Source: Trichomonas tenax (Eukaryota > Parabasalia > Trichomonadida > Trichomonadidae). Taken from it: a stretch of DNA of 55,779 nucleotides. Location of the stretch: NCBI GenBank assembly GCA_023091735.1, contig JALKBU010000249.1, positions 1 through 55,779 on the forward strand, given 5' to 3'. The notes beneath the pieces were generated by a model. That model was given only the letters and a program-made list of their open reading frames with translations. It was not told the DNA's origin and ran no database searches. A program made the position numbers and the translations under genes. The stretch's first letter is position 1, and each line of letters begins with the position of its first letter. Of this stretch, positions 39,686 through 49,542 are shown one piece after another.

Positions 39686-40183
39686 ACTAATTTTTCCAAT
39701 AAACAATAATTTTTTCTCGAATCTAAAAAATGCTTTGTATATCTGAAAGCTGCTATATTAGACATATAAATATAAGATAATGAAAATAAGCAATACAGTG
39801 TATACACAGTTATAAAAGATAATATGTCAAAGTACAAGAATTGGTGAAATGATTGGTTAATTTAGGAAACGTAAAACAATACCCAGTAATGACCAAATAA
39901 TTTGAGAATATCTCATAGAAAAATTCAATGAGTTATTACAATAGACATTATACTCGGTTTTGCATAATAGCATATAAGGTAAACCTTTTCGCTATAAAGA
40001 ATTGAATTCTCATCAATGAGATATATACAATACATTAAGATCTAAGAACAATTTCTTCAAAAATAAATTTCAAGATTTTGATCATAATGTGATGGTTTTG
40101 AGATGAAAAATAGATTTTATACAATGAGTATAAAGCATTGGCACAAGAAAAAAATATAAAAAACCGATAGAAAAAAAAATCAA
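39686..40183. other. AT-rich spacer before the MRH receptor gene
   Basis: About 500 bp with no gene recognised. No clear initiator is visible before the ATG at 40184, only ATCAAATG overlapping it. Confidence 0.45.
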
Positions 40184-42928
40184 ATGTTTTCAAGTCTTTT
40201 GTTTTCTAAAGTAAAATCTATACCAATAGAACCTTACAGGTGCGGTGCGAACATAGACGGATTTTCTTACAATGTTTCGAGCATTGCTGCGCTAAATACT
40301 GTTTATACTTATTCTGATGCTTACGCTGATTACTATATTCGTCTCTGCGACGATTTAACACCTGAAATGGTTCCGTCGCACGCGAAAATGCCGTTTGGAG
40401 TCAACGGAATTCGCATAAATAAAAACACAAATTTCACAGAATCAATTGCATTCCACGACACACAGACATACGATTACCACTCTGAAGCAGACCCCAAATT
40501 GGGCTTTGTTATCAAGACATCTGCACAAGCAACCGATCCAGATACAAAATATCGCTATTACGAGGTCGTTTTCGATTTCACAAATGAGGAAAACAAGAAC
40601 GAAGACGCATGGCAGGTGATCACATATGAAGATGAGGACAAACTCGTTGTTGTCGTCATGTATTTTACTGATAAAGCAACACCAAAGCAAGTTGAGCCGC
40701 CTCCGGATCCAGCCCTTCCACCAACATGCAAGCACATCTACGACTCGCAGAAAGTTTACCCATACGGTATCGATTTGAATTTATATAAATTAAATTATGG
40801 CCCACACGGAATTCCTGTGCAGATCGACGGTGACTTGGACACCCTCATCCTGTACCAGCCGTGCAAGTTCTCCACGTGCCCAACAGACTTCAATTGCGGC
40901 AATTTCACGAGATCTGCTGCTTGGGTCTGCAGACGCGAGACAATGGCGTGCGAAGGCTTCTCAAACCCACGCGTTGCGTTCAACATGTTGTACGAGGACC
41001 CAGATGAGGGCTACAGGATCGTTTATCAGCCGCAGGACGACAACCAGTTGATTGTTGATATGCTTTGCGATTTCGAGCTCAGCGATCACGAAATGTGGGT
41101 ACAGAGCGCACAATTGAGGAATGACTCACACCTTAACATCCGCATGACGTCAAAGGACGCCTGCATGATGCCGCTCGTCCAGCCATCGCCTGAGCAGTGC
41201 AAGAAGAACCTCACAGACTCACATTACACCCTCCAAGTCGATCTCACGAAATACAACACTGAAGACGGCACAAGCTTCAATGTCACAAGTTCCGCATGGC
41301 CGCAGTCACAGCGCCACTGGATTGTTTCGCAGCCATGCGGTCCTCTTCCTTGCCCAGGAGACATCTGTCCGGACTCGACAGCCGCGACAATTTGGCTCTG
41401 CTGGGACAACATCGACGGCTCTGTCACATGCGATGACTTCGGATTATACAGGAACATGGTCGACATCGATCCTTCTTTCGGACAGTACCTCTCCAACGGC
41501 ATCTCATTGAAGTACGACGGCACAAACACAACAGCGACAATCAGAGTTGTCTGCGACTGGTACATGGAGCCAGGAACGCTGAAGTACAATCCAAACATCT
41601 ACTTCGAGGATGATTTGAACACGATCATGGTTTTATCCGCAAGTTCACGCGATGTCTGTGTTGGAAAACCGCCATACATCCCAACACCAGAGCCAACACC
41701 GGGTCCTCCACAGCCACAGTGGACACCAACACCACCAAAGCCAACAGTCTCCCCATACCCCGTCGACAACACAAGCCCGTATTACGACAGGAACAACGGC
41801 ACATCAGTAGTTGCTTTCGCACTCAAAGAACTCACATTCTACTCAGACAGTCTTCTCATCGACTGGAATGATAACTCAATTCCAGCCGCAGCGTTCATGA
41901 GGCCAATTGACAAGCTCACATGCCCAAGCGGATACGAGTGCATTGGTGAAAAAACGAGCGACTTCTGGCTCTGCTGGGACAAACATTGCTACTCTATGAT
42001 GGACGTCGAGAAGCAAGGCTTGAAGCACAAGGACCAGCCTAAGTTTGATGGTGCCATCCTCGAGGCACACGGATATTATGACACATATCTCAAACTCGAC
42101 ATCGCATGCGACCACAATCAGAAAAATCCAATGGTCCACACAATCGTTACAACTGACAACAAGAACACTTACACCGTCGAGATAAACTGGGCCACCGCAT
42201 GTCCATCTCAGAACTTCGAGCCATCATTCCCACCGCCGCCTCTCACACCAACACCAGCGCCATCGAAGCCGAACAAAGTCATCAAAGATGATGAAACCGG
42301 ATATTTCGACCTTTCTGATGTTGCACCTATTAAGAAGCAAGTTAAGATCTTGGGCGATGAGAATGCTATTGGCATCCAGTATGTCGATTTCATCTTTGAT
42401 CCATCCCACGTCAACGACTGCCCATCTGATGCCAATTGCAATGGAGTTAAGTCCGCTTCATCATGGAAGTGCTGGGCAAACAGCACAGGAAAGTTCTGCT
42501 TGGCTGTTGCAGATATCAGGTATCCAGTCCAAGTTGACAGAAATTATATTTACTACACAGGTGGATATGGTGGCTATAGCGTTGAAGTTACAGCTACTTG
42601 TTCAAAGGATGATCCAATTGATTTACTGAGTTACATGTATGAGCATCAAAATTACACCATTCAAGCTTTTATTTTAGGCAAAATGTTCTGCCCCGGCAAC
42701 CATAAGCCTATCACAGGTGGTATAATATTCTTCACAATTGTTTTAGCAATAATCACAGTCTATTTTATTGGAGGTGTCATCTTCAACTTTATTGTTCACC
42801 AGACAGTTGAAATTCCAAATAAAGACTTCTGGAAACAAATCAGGAAGTACGTGAGACAAGGCTTAGCATTTATCACGTGCCACAAAGTCTTTAAGACTGA
42901 AGAAACATCTGCTTATGATGCTATATAG
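40184..42928 (+). CDS. Multi-MRH-domain membrane receptor (mannose-6-phosphate receptor-like)
   Basis: A 914-residue type I membrane protein. Five Cys-containing beta-rich repeats of MRH (mannose-6-phosphate receptor homology) appearance lie at about 18-165, 181-330, 339-495, 535-675 and 705-840. Linkers are Pro/Thr-rich, notably 497-525. Repeats share patterns such as LILYQPCKFSTCP..C and a late 'v.C' pair. One membrane helix (about 844-868) is followed by IFNFIVHQTVEIPNKDFWKQ (867-886). This matches the YN...(I/L)PNxxFW segment after the membrane helix in cation-dependent MPR and Atg27. The C-terminus YDAI (911-914) fits YxxPhi endosomal sorting. Inference: a Golgi-to-lysosome sorting receptor for glycosylated hydrolases. 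The leader (MFSSLLFSKVKS) is weak for a signal peptide, and I did not verify the Q-R-E-Y ligand residues. Confidence 0.7.
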   Translation: MFSSLLFSKVKSIPIEPYRCGANIDGFSYNVSSIAALNTVYTYSDAYADYYIRLCDDLTPEMVPSHAKMPFGVNGIRINKNTNFTESIAFHDTQTYDYHSEADPKLGFVIKTSAQATDPDTKYRYYEVVFDFTNEENKNEDAWQVITYEDEDKLVVVVMYFTDKATPKQVEPPPDPALPPTCKHIYDSQKVYPYGIDLNLYKLNYGPHGIPVQIDGDLDTLILYQPCKFSTCPTDFNCGNFTRSAAWVCRRETMACEGFSNPRVAFNMLYEDPDEGYRIVYQPQDDNQLIVDMLCDFELSDHEMWVQSAQLRNDSHLNIRMTSKDACMMPLVQPSPEQCKKNLTDSHYTLQVDLTKYNTEDGTSFNVTSSAWPQSQRHWIVSQPCGPLPCPGDICPDSTAATIWLCWDNIDGSVTCDDFGLYRNMVDIDPSFGQYLSNGISLKYDGTNTTATIRVVCDWYMEPGTLKYNPNIYFEDDLNTIMVLSASSRDVCVGKPPYIPTPEPTPGPPQPQWTPTPPKPTVSPYPVDNTSPYYDRNNGTSVVAFALKELTFYSDSLLIDWNDNSIPAAAFMRPIDKLTCPSGYECIGEKTSDFWLCWDKHCYSMMDVEKQGLKHKDQPKFDGAILEAHGYYDTYLKLDIACDHNQKNPMVHTIVTTDNKNTYTVEINWATACPSQNFEPSFPPPPLTPTPAPSKPNKVIKDDETGYFDLSDVAPIKKQVKILGDENAIGIQYVDFIFDPSHVNDCPSDANCNGVKSASSWKCWANSTGKFCLAVADIRYPVQVDRNYIYYTGGYGGYSVEVTATCSKDDPIDLLSYMYEHQNYTIQAFILGKMFCPGNHKPITGGIIFFTIVLAIITVYFIGGVIFNFIVHQTVEIPNKDFWKQIRKYVRQGLAFITCHKVFKTEETSAYDAI

Positions 42929-43990
42929 AATAGATTTTAAATAAACAAAAAATCCTGGCAACTAAATTTTTTTTTCTTGACTTCTACCGGAGGTTGAATG
43001 GGATTGATGATACAAAAAAGATCCATCGGTAAACAGGGAGCAGACAAATATGCATGGAGCAGCAAAAAACACCGTAAATGAAACAATTCATCAATATTAA
43101 CAAGTTTTTCTTTGAGAATCATATGTCGTTTGGGCGGCTTAACATATTTGCACAGGAATAAATCGATTTCAAATGGGTAAAGTATGAAATCTAAATTGTA
43201 TTTTTAAAATATAGCACAGGATGCAAAGAAACCATCGAAAAACACCGAATTTCAGTCCGAATCCAACAAATCAAGAATGTGGAATAAAAAACAATTTTAC
43301 AAAAAAGTCACGCATATTTTGATCCGCCAAAACAAAATACAGTAAAATAAACAAAAATCGAGACTGGGAATCAATCGTTATTTTTTATCAAATTTTCTTA
43401 TTAAAACAATTATAACAATAATTCTTATCTACATCAATTAGCATAGAGTGTTTTCATGTTTATTTCGTTATTAATTTTTTAACATATTGTATAATATCTA
43501 TATACATTTGTCTTCAGTTTAATAAAGATTTTAAACAATTATATCAGTTAAGATAAAAATGAATTATTGTTCAAAATATTGACAACATATAAACATTACA
43601 GCGCCATTCATTGAAATTGTCACTTTTAAATGTTTATCAAATTGTGAATAATTCAAATTTCATCTATTAAAATATTATCACATACATATTAGTAATGATT
43701 TTTCCATCAAAATTTTATTTTTGTACAAATACTCTCTGTCATTTATGCAATAGAATTACCTCCATAAATTTTGGCAATTTAAAAACCATCATTCAAAATT
43801 CAGATGTAAACTATTTAAAATATTCTGTACCGATGAAAATTTGGCAGATTCGTTTTTCTATCATTTTAATATACGATGTTAAAGAACCCGATCGATTTAG
43901 TTTCTATTCGGCTAAATACAAGAATTGAAATATTGAGAGTGATCATTCAAAATTTTCGCAATTTTTATTTCAATTATATTTTTATTTTTC
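42929..43990. other. 1.06-kb AT-rich spacer
   Basis: A minus-strand 61-codon frame (42937-43122) and a plus-strand 77-codon frame (43695-43928) are present. Neither has a recognisable domain, and both look like chance ORFs. TCATTC at 43941 could be a distant initiator for the kinase gene. Confidence 0.4.
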
Positions 43991-45172
43991 ATGGTGAATT
44001 TTAAGGGATTAGAGAATTACCTGATCAAGTATAGAATCGGAAAGGGATGCTTCGCGCAGGTGTACTACGCTATACACAAGTTGACTGGCTCAAAGGTTGC
44101 AATCAAAATCATCAATAAAATGGACAACAATGAAGATGGAAAACAGCTCCAGCGAATCCAGAGGGAGACAGAGATCATGAGAAGGATAAACCATCCATTC
44201 ATCTCTTCCCTCTTCGAGGTCATCGAAAATGAAACAAATATCTGTATCGTGATGGAATATGCTCAAAACGGAACACTTCTTAGCACAATCAATAAAGTGG
44301 GTTTTCTTAATGAAGGAAATGCAGCCATAGTTTTCGCAGAGCTGTTAATTGTGATGAAATATTTGATGACAAATTTCAACATTTGTCACAGAGATATCAA
44401 AGCGGAAAACATTCTATTCGATGCCAACTACAATATTCGCGTTATAGATTTTGGTTTAAGCAACTACCAAATGCCTGATCAATATCTAAAAACACAGTGT
44501 GGCTCCCCATGCTATGCGTCACCGGAAATGATTATGGGAAAGGAATACTCGGTAGAAGCAGATGTTTGGAGCGCCGGAGTGTTACTCTATGCCATGGTTT
44601 TTGGATATCTTCCATTCGAGGATCAGAGCATGACAAAGCTCGCACAGAAGATCTTATATAGAGATATCGAGTTCCCTAATGAGCTATCGGCAGAATTAGT
44701 TGACTTAATTAGAAAACTCCTCACAAAAGACCAAAAACACAGGATAACAATTGACGAAGCATTGGCACACCCATGGCTCAAGGATGCCGTCAAGAATGTC
44801 CAAGACGAGATCAACAAATTCGAGTTTAATAGCGATATGATTAAGAAGAGTTTAATCATGTATGGGTTCAACATCGACAAGATTGAGAAGGACCTCAAAT
44901 CGAACGTCGGCAATCAGGGCACGGTCAGCTACCATATGGTCCGCAGAGAATATTTCTTAGCGACGTTCCCAGCGTTTTATAAGCAACATGATGCACCTCC
45001 AAAAGTTCATTGTAGTTACTACCATGACTTGAATAAAGCACTTCCACGCTTGGAAGTCAAAAATAAGGCTGGTGGAAATAATCGAATGTCTCTCCCAATA
45101 CAACAGGCGACACCAGTAATTTTGTCGAAAAGGAGGCATTGCCCATCACCAGTTATTCATATACCGCTTTAA
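43991..45172 (+). CDS. AMPK/MARK-type (CAMK group) Ser/Thr protein kinase
   Basis: A 393-residue protein. Residues 11-263 are a complete, apparently active kinase domain: glycine loop IGKGCFAQV (16-24), VAIK with Lys39, HRDIKAEN (133-140), DFG (153-155), and an activation loop LKTQCGSPCYASPE (166-179). The LKT..GSP..Y..PE pattern and Thr168 match the activating Thr of SNF1/AMPK, MARK and related kinases. Residues about 288-330 (KKSLIMYGFNIDKIEKDLKS) resemble the UBA-like/auto-inhibitory segment after the catalytic domain in MARK/SNF1 kinases. The C-terminus is basic and unstructured. Such kinases control polarity, metabolism or the cytoskeleton; the specific role is unknown. The ATG is the first in frame. 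Confidence 0.93.
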   Translation: MVNFKGLENYLIKYRIGKGCFAQVYYAIHKLTGSKVAIKIINKMDNNEDGKQLQRIQRETEIMRRINHPFISSLFEVIENETNICIVMEYAQNGTLLSTINKVGFLNEGNAAIVFAELLIVMKYLMTNFNICHRDIKAENILFDANYNIRVIDFGLSNYQMPDQYLKTQCGSPCYASPEMIMGKEYSVEADVWSAGVLLYAMVFGYLPFEDQSMTKLAQKILYRDIEFPNELSAELVDLIRKLLTKDQKHRITIDEALAHPWLKDAVKNVQDEINKFEFNSDMIKKSLIMYGFNIDKIEKDLKSNVGNQGTVSYHMVRREYFLATFPAFYKQHDAPPKVHCSYYHDLNKALPRLEVKNKAGGNNRMSLPIQQATPVILSKRRHCPSPVIHIPL

Positions 45173-45453
45173 TTATTTGATGTTTGTAAAGTAAAATTCA
45201 TATATATGTCATTTGATGATAATTATGTACTATTTAGGATGTGCACATTACTATTTCATTGACCTTTTGCTTTGGTTTTGGAATATATACTTTTCAAAAC
45301 TATATACTATATAATCATTATTTAGTTGAAACGAAATGCTTAGATAGGAGGAGTACTGGAATATTCTATGAAGATTTTGGCAAATTACAACAAATAAGAG
45401 TAACATTAGATCATATATGAAGTATTAGATGGAGAACATATCATTTTTATTTG
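45173..45453. other. Spacer between the kinase gene and the hairpin-array element
   Basis: About 280 bp, AT-rich, with no gene. ATATCAT occurs just outside the left end of the element (near 45438) and again just outside its right end (near 46387), a possible but unproven target-site duplication. Confidence 0.4.
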
Positions 45454-45606
45454 TGTTTTGAGTGTCAACGAGTCACCTTGTAAAATGTCAGATTATCAGA
45501 TTTTTAAAAGGTGACATTTGATGTAAAGCGAAAAAATGTCAAAAAATTAATAAAGGGTGAATATCTATTTGAATTTGATGTGAGAGAAATAAATTACATT
45601 ATATAG

Positions 45607-45690
45607 GTGTTTTTGGCCCATTTCTGCTGCTGTGTGCAGCCATGCAGTGTGACATATCTGCACACAACAGCAGAAATAGGCCAAAAACAC
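45607..45690. repeat. Hairpin A1 (32-bp stem, 20-nt loop)
   Basis: Arms 45607-45638 and 45659-45690 pair at 30 of 32 positions (left arm begins GTGTTTTTGGCCCATTTCTG). The loop is GCCATGCAGTGTGACATATC. Confidence 0.85.
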
Positions 45691-45719
45691 TTTCAAGAAG
45701 AAAGTTGTGCATCGAAGTA

Positions 45720-45832
45720 ATTTCGGCAAAAACTGATGTTTTTCGCTTCTTTAGCTGGTGAATATCTGGGATCTATGTATCTCTAAGAAGTCACTAGCTA
45801 AAGAAGCGAAAAACATCAGCTTTTGCCGAAAT
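45720..45832. repeat. Hairpin B1 (42-bp stem, 29-nt loop)
   Basis: Arms 45720-45761 and 45791-45832 pair at 40 of 42 positions (left arm begins ATTTCGGCAAAAACTGATGT). Confidence 0.85.
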
Positions 45833-45858
45833 CATGGCGATTTATTTTTTTTAAATCC

Positions 45859-45940
45859 TGCTTTTTGGATAACTTTGATACTGTATGCAGCTATCATATG
45901 TGCGGTAGATGCGATTAGTATCAAAGATGGCCAAAAAGCA
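45859..45940. repeat. Hairpin A2 (24-bp stem)
   Basis: Arms 45859-45882 and 45917-45940 pair at 21 of 24 positions. The loop TGTATGCAGCTATCA recalls the A1 and A3 loops. Confidence 0.75.
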
Positions 45941-45956
45941 AAATATATTTGTGAAT

Positions 45957-46084
45957 CGAAGTTATTTTGGCAAAAAAACACGAGATCCCTTGCTTATTCA
46001 GCGGGTGATTGACTTAAATTCATGTGATGCTGAGAATTTACTTGCTAAAGAAACGAGGGATCTCTATCTGCGTCGAAATAACTT
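45957..46084. repeat. Hairpin B2 (diverged, interrupted stem)
   Basis: Pairing blocks include AAGTTATTT (45959 on) with AAATAACTT (to 46084), and AGATCCCT (45983-45990) with AGGGATCT (46056-46063). Its left end is a diverged copy of B1. Confidence 0.6.
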
Positions 46085-46102
46085 AGATTTTGAATTGACT
46101 TT

Positions 46103-46198
46103 GAAAAAGTGCTTTTCCAACATGTTTTCTGCTGTGCGCAGCCACACAGTGTGATGCAGTTGCACACAGCAGCAAAAATGGACGAAAAGCACTCTTTT
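46103..46198. repeat. Hairpin A3 (diverged copy of A1)
   Basis: Arms of about 38 nt (46103-46140 and 46161-46198) pair imperfectly around a 20-nt loop GCCACACAGTGTGATGCAGT, the same length and start as the A1 loop. Confidence 0.75.
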
Positions 46199-46378
46199 TT
46201 AAAATTTCAAATTTGAATACTCCCCCTCTAATTTTGAATCTGACAACTATTTTTTATTTGGCAAATAATATTTTACTTGACAAAATGAATTTGTTTTAAT
46301 CGTTTTTATGACTATTTTTCAATGCCTTAAATATGACAATATGACACTTTACAAATTGACTCGTTGGCACGCAAAACA

Positions 46379-47779
46379 TTTGAGAATATATCATGGATAG
46401 TTGTATACTATAAGAAAATCATATAGAAACATCGTTATGATCGTATCATAAAAAGATATAAACGCAAATCTGAGATACTGTTCATCATTCAGAATTTAAA
46501 AATATAAAATATGTTACAGAAGTACTATATGAATATGATCTAAGAGTGACAGATCTTGATTCGGTAGACTGAATTGATCATGTCTTTGATAGATTTTTAA
46601 TTCATGCGAGACACCAACAGATGCACTATACAAAATTTGAATAGTTATTATCCAATGTGCTAATATCACATCTCCCTTCATTATAATTTTGATAAAATAT
46701 AAATGATGTGTTTCCGAGCCATGGTTTAAGGGCAATAATGCACATCACATAAGCAAGCATACCATAATACTCGCATTGATTAATAACAAATACAGACCAT
46801 GATGATATTTCTTGACAGAGATTATCGTTGATTAACCCAATAGCATAACCATACACATCATTGGAAATAATAATCCGTAAACTATAACCATTGAAACATT
46901 GTTCTCTTGCTGCCATCATTGTTATTAGTGGTTGAGAACAATTAAAATGAATAGATAAAGAAAAAAGCAGACCTTTTGTAACGTGGAGAGGTGTCAAACG
47001 CATCTCTATGAAAATAATATTTGGTCAAGCAATAAAATATCCAATACAAAATGCCTCTTGCATGGATTAGAACGAGCAGGGATTTCCTATCTCTGCGTCA
47101 TTGTCAAAATATATTGTTTCCTAAAAAAATTATATCTTGGTTATGAAATGTTTGTTTAGAACTTTTAGGATTCAAACCGAAATGCGCTCCAATAACCGAA
47201 TAATGGCAAACAACAGACAAGTGTCAAATTTGTTGTTTTGAGATCGATAATTAATTCGAAATCAAAATTGGCCATAGTTATTTTTATTGTACTGCTTTGA
47301 CACTGTAGGACGATTCTCAACAGGTTTTACAGCGCATTGTTCAATGTTTTGAAAAATTATTCATTTGAAATCATTTTAACACTCAAAAGTCTTCCATTTA
47401 GCGGAATCTGATTTAGGTCTATAGGGGAATAGTGTTGAAAGAGAATTCTGCTGTTTTGAAAAAGAAACGACGCTCATTACAGTTTTTAACACATTATTCA
47501 TATATCCTGCGGCCCACTTCTTGTTAATTTTGTAACTGAAATTTGATCAAAACAATTTATTTTTGAAGCTGAATCTTAGGAAGCTAACTATAAATATATA
47601 GTTTTTAGCATGAGAAGTTCATTAAAAGTATTTAATTTTTTCAATAATAGTTTCAGAAATATTTGTTTGGCTCTCAATCATAATAAGTGCTCAATATAGT
47701 ATGATAGATATATTATTTTAATAAAATTGTAGTTCACAATATTTTCAGTGAGTCAAGTCAAACTTAGATAAATAAAAAT
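46379..47779. other. 1.4-kb spacer with one doubtful ORF
   Basis: AT-rich. It contains a 125-codon minus-strand frame (46626-47003), listed separately, and a patch near 47290-47480 (GACACTGTAGGACGATTCTC) loosely like the 25460 patch. Otherwise nothing is recognised. Confidence 0.4.
46626..47003 (-). CDS. Doubtful hypothetical ORF or gene relic
   Basis: A 125-codon frame from an ATG, with less low-complexity composition than chance ORFs here: MRLTPLHVTKGLLFSLSIHF, then MMAAREQCFNGYSLRIIISN, then a hydrophobic stretch around YYGMLAYVMCIIALKPW. No domain is recognised. A neighbouring frame also reads protein-like near 46514-46735, which would fit a frameshifted relic of a membrane protein. It may equally be chance. 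Confidence 0.22.
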   Translation of the reverse strand: MRLTPLHVTKGLLFSLSIHFNCSQPLITMMAAREQCFNGYSLRIIISNDVYGYAIGLINDNLCQEISSWSVFVINQCEYYGMLAYVMCIIALKPWLGNTSFIFYQNYNEGRCDISTLDNNYSNFV

Positions 47780-48259
47780 ATGGAAAGCGAATTTCGGAAA
47801 TTACTTCCTGAAGATATGATAGCAACTATAATGAGTGAAGAAATTAACACAGAGGGCACTTGGTCGTTCTCTTTCATACAGAAGTTGCAAGAAGACTTGA
47901 AATATTTTGATCAAAAGAAGCTCGACAAATTTGTTGGACTTTTGCTATCTGAAGCGGAGAATGAAAACTACGATAATACGATGAAGTTCAAAATTGCTTA
48001 ATTGTTGTCATCATTGAGATCTTTCTTTTTACCTGGAATCATTTTCTCGATAAACTCACAGAACAAGAGGTTTGTTCAGATAGTTGATTCGATTCCAAAT
48101 GGAAAATTGAGTGATTGCACAAAGAGAATGTTATTGAATTTAATTCAATCGAATTGCGTGCAACCTGTATCCAGTAAAATCAAATCGAGCAGTGTGCAGC
48201 CATTGAACAATAATGACTTTCTCTTTAATTTTGAAAGCTCTCCAAAATTTCCAATATAA
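47780..48259 (+). pseudogene. Small helical protein gene interrupted by one in-frame stop
   Basis: From the ATG at 47780, 73 codons of charged, helical sequence (MESEFRKLLPEDMIATIMSE and on, with KYFDQKKLDKFVGLLLSEAE) run to a TAA at 47999-48001. The same frame continues without a break for another ~85 codons (LLSSLRSFFLPGIIFSI, then SDCTKRMLLNLIQSN) to the stop at 48259. Composition is continuous across the stop, and the frame has no other interruption, so it is best read as one ~158-residue protein with a nonsense codon, or as a true 73-residue protein with an in-frame 3' relic. I recognise no family. Confidence 0.45.
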
Positions 48260-48720
48260 TAATATTTTCGTGACATTGCGTCATTTGCTTTGTTTTGTTT
48301 GAAATATATTAATTGCATAAAGCTTGCCTATGATTATACAATGTTAAGTCTTTTTGAACAATATCATTGATCGATATAAAATTGAATATAATGATCCAAG
48401 ATAAAGCGATGTTGATCAGGTAATCATTCCTAATCTCTATTTAGAATAACAAACAAATAAAATAAGATTGCTTATATTAAGCAGAATTCGTAAAACTCAA
48501 AGGAAAACTTTCTTGATGATCCAGATGAATAGATGTGTGCTGCTTTCGTTTAAAGATTATAAAATATAATCATCAAAAATTCTATACGAAACCATATAGG
48601 CTTTGAGGGTACTATCTGTAGTTTGATGCAAAACGATTGGATATAACTAACTATATTGTTACCGTATAGGTAAAAATATAATTAGTCCGTTACTTATTAA
48701 TGTTTTCATTAAGTACATAT
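48260..48720. other. AT-rich spacer
   Basis: About 460 bp between two convergent transcription units. Nothing is recognised. Confidence 0.45.
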
Positions 48721-49542
48721 CTAACGAGAGAGTTTCTGTTCTAGCTCATCGTCGAGCTCTATCTCTTTATGAGCACGCTTTGTTACCACTGATAATTGAA
48801 ATTGACGTTCTTCTTCGAGTTCATCAATTGTCTTTTGTAACTCTGATTTAAGGTGCTTGTTTTCACCCCACAGAGCATTGTATTTCATCGTTTCTTGCTG
48901 ATTTGGCTTTTTAGGAATTGCATTTAACTCTCTTTGTATCTCTTTTTCAGTGGTATTTGTATTAAACGTATCAAATGATGATGCATCGTAAACTACTTTG
49001 ATTCTATTATATTCAATTTTTGCTTTCTCTAATTTCTTCTTTGCGTCTTCGAGTTCTTCGTATAAAGCTGTATTTCCGTTTCTGTTATATTGTATTTCTC
49101 TGTCCATATCTAATGTTTTTAATCGAAGTGTCGTGATTTTTGTGATTGCATCGTTAGACAAATCAGTTAAAGGTTCTTGTAAACTTTCTTCTTTGTATTG
49201 CTTGAGTTCATCGATGATTCTGTTGATGATGCTTCGGTGACTTTGGCTAATTTGCGCAATTTTTTGAAGAATTTGAATCGGAGGAGGACGAAATTGATCG
49301 ATAAAGTCTTGTACTTGACGCTCTTTATCCTTTCTCGACGTCATTATAACAGTTTCCACGTTGAGTGTTGAGCTTTCTACTTGTTTAAAGTTCTTTGGAT
49401 TAAAAGTTGGACGAGAAGTCTTCATATTCGAAGAAATTGTTCGCGCAGACTTTGGTGGTGGTGGCAGAGGATTCCTGTCTTTCGACCTAATTGGATTATT
49501 CAAATCCTCATAAAGAGTTTTAATGTTTCTTCTCGACTTCAT
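48721..49542 (-). CDS. Hypothetical coiled-coil protein
   Basis: A 273-residue, strongly charged protein without signal peptide or membrane helix. The first ~80 residues are basic and Pro-containing (NPLPPPPKSARTISSN). From about 70 to the end it is mostly helical with heptad-like patterns (ELEDAKKKLEKAKIEYNRIK near 165-185, then HLKSELQKTIDELEEERQFQ near 232-250). This is the look of a cytoskeletal or scaffolding coiled-coil protein; no family is recognised. The ATG at 49540-49542 is the first in frame. The stop lies near a T-rich tract that could aid 3' end formation. Confidence 0.7.
   Translation of the reverse strand: MKSRRNIKTLYEDLNNPIRSKDRNPLPPPPKSARTISSNMKTSRPTFNPKNFKQVESSTLNVETVIMTSRKDKERQVQDFIDQFRPPPIQILQKIAQISQSHRSIINRIIDELKQYKEESLQEPLTDLSNDAITKITTLRLKTLDMDREIQYNRNGNTALYEELEDAKKKLEKAKIEYNRIKVVYDASSFDTFNTNTTEKEIQRELNAIPKKPNQQETMKYNALWGENKHLKSELQKTIDELEEERQFQLSVVTKRAHKEIELDDELEQKLSR

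Larger units (their letters stand above)
45454..46378. mobile_element. 925-bp element with ~50-bp terminal inverted repeats enclosing a hairpin array
   Basis: The ends are inverted repeats. Left 45454 on reads TGTTTTGAGTGTCAACGAGT and continues as CACCTTGTAAAATGTCAGAT. The right end, read inward from 46378, is TGTTTTGCGTGCCAACGAGT followed by CAATTTGTAAAGTGTCATAT. Inside are five hairpins in the order A1-B1-A2-B2-A3 with period ~240-250 bp. A-type hairpins share TGTGTGCAGCCA-like loops; B-type share ATCGAAGT(A/T)ATTT(C/T)GGCAAAAA. No open frame codes for a transposase. Short open frames inside are by-products of the palindromes. This is a non-autonomous (MITE-like) element with an internal structure I do not recognise. 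Confidence 0.75.

Noticed and set aside
45758..46012. 84-codon open frame (and an overlapping 81-codon one)
   Set aside because: They run across hairpins B1 to B2 and are by-products of the palindromic repeats.
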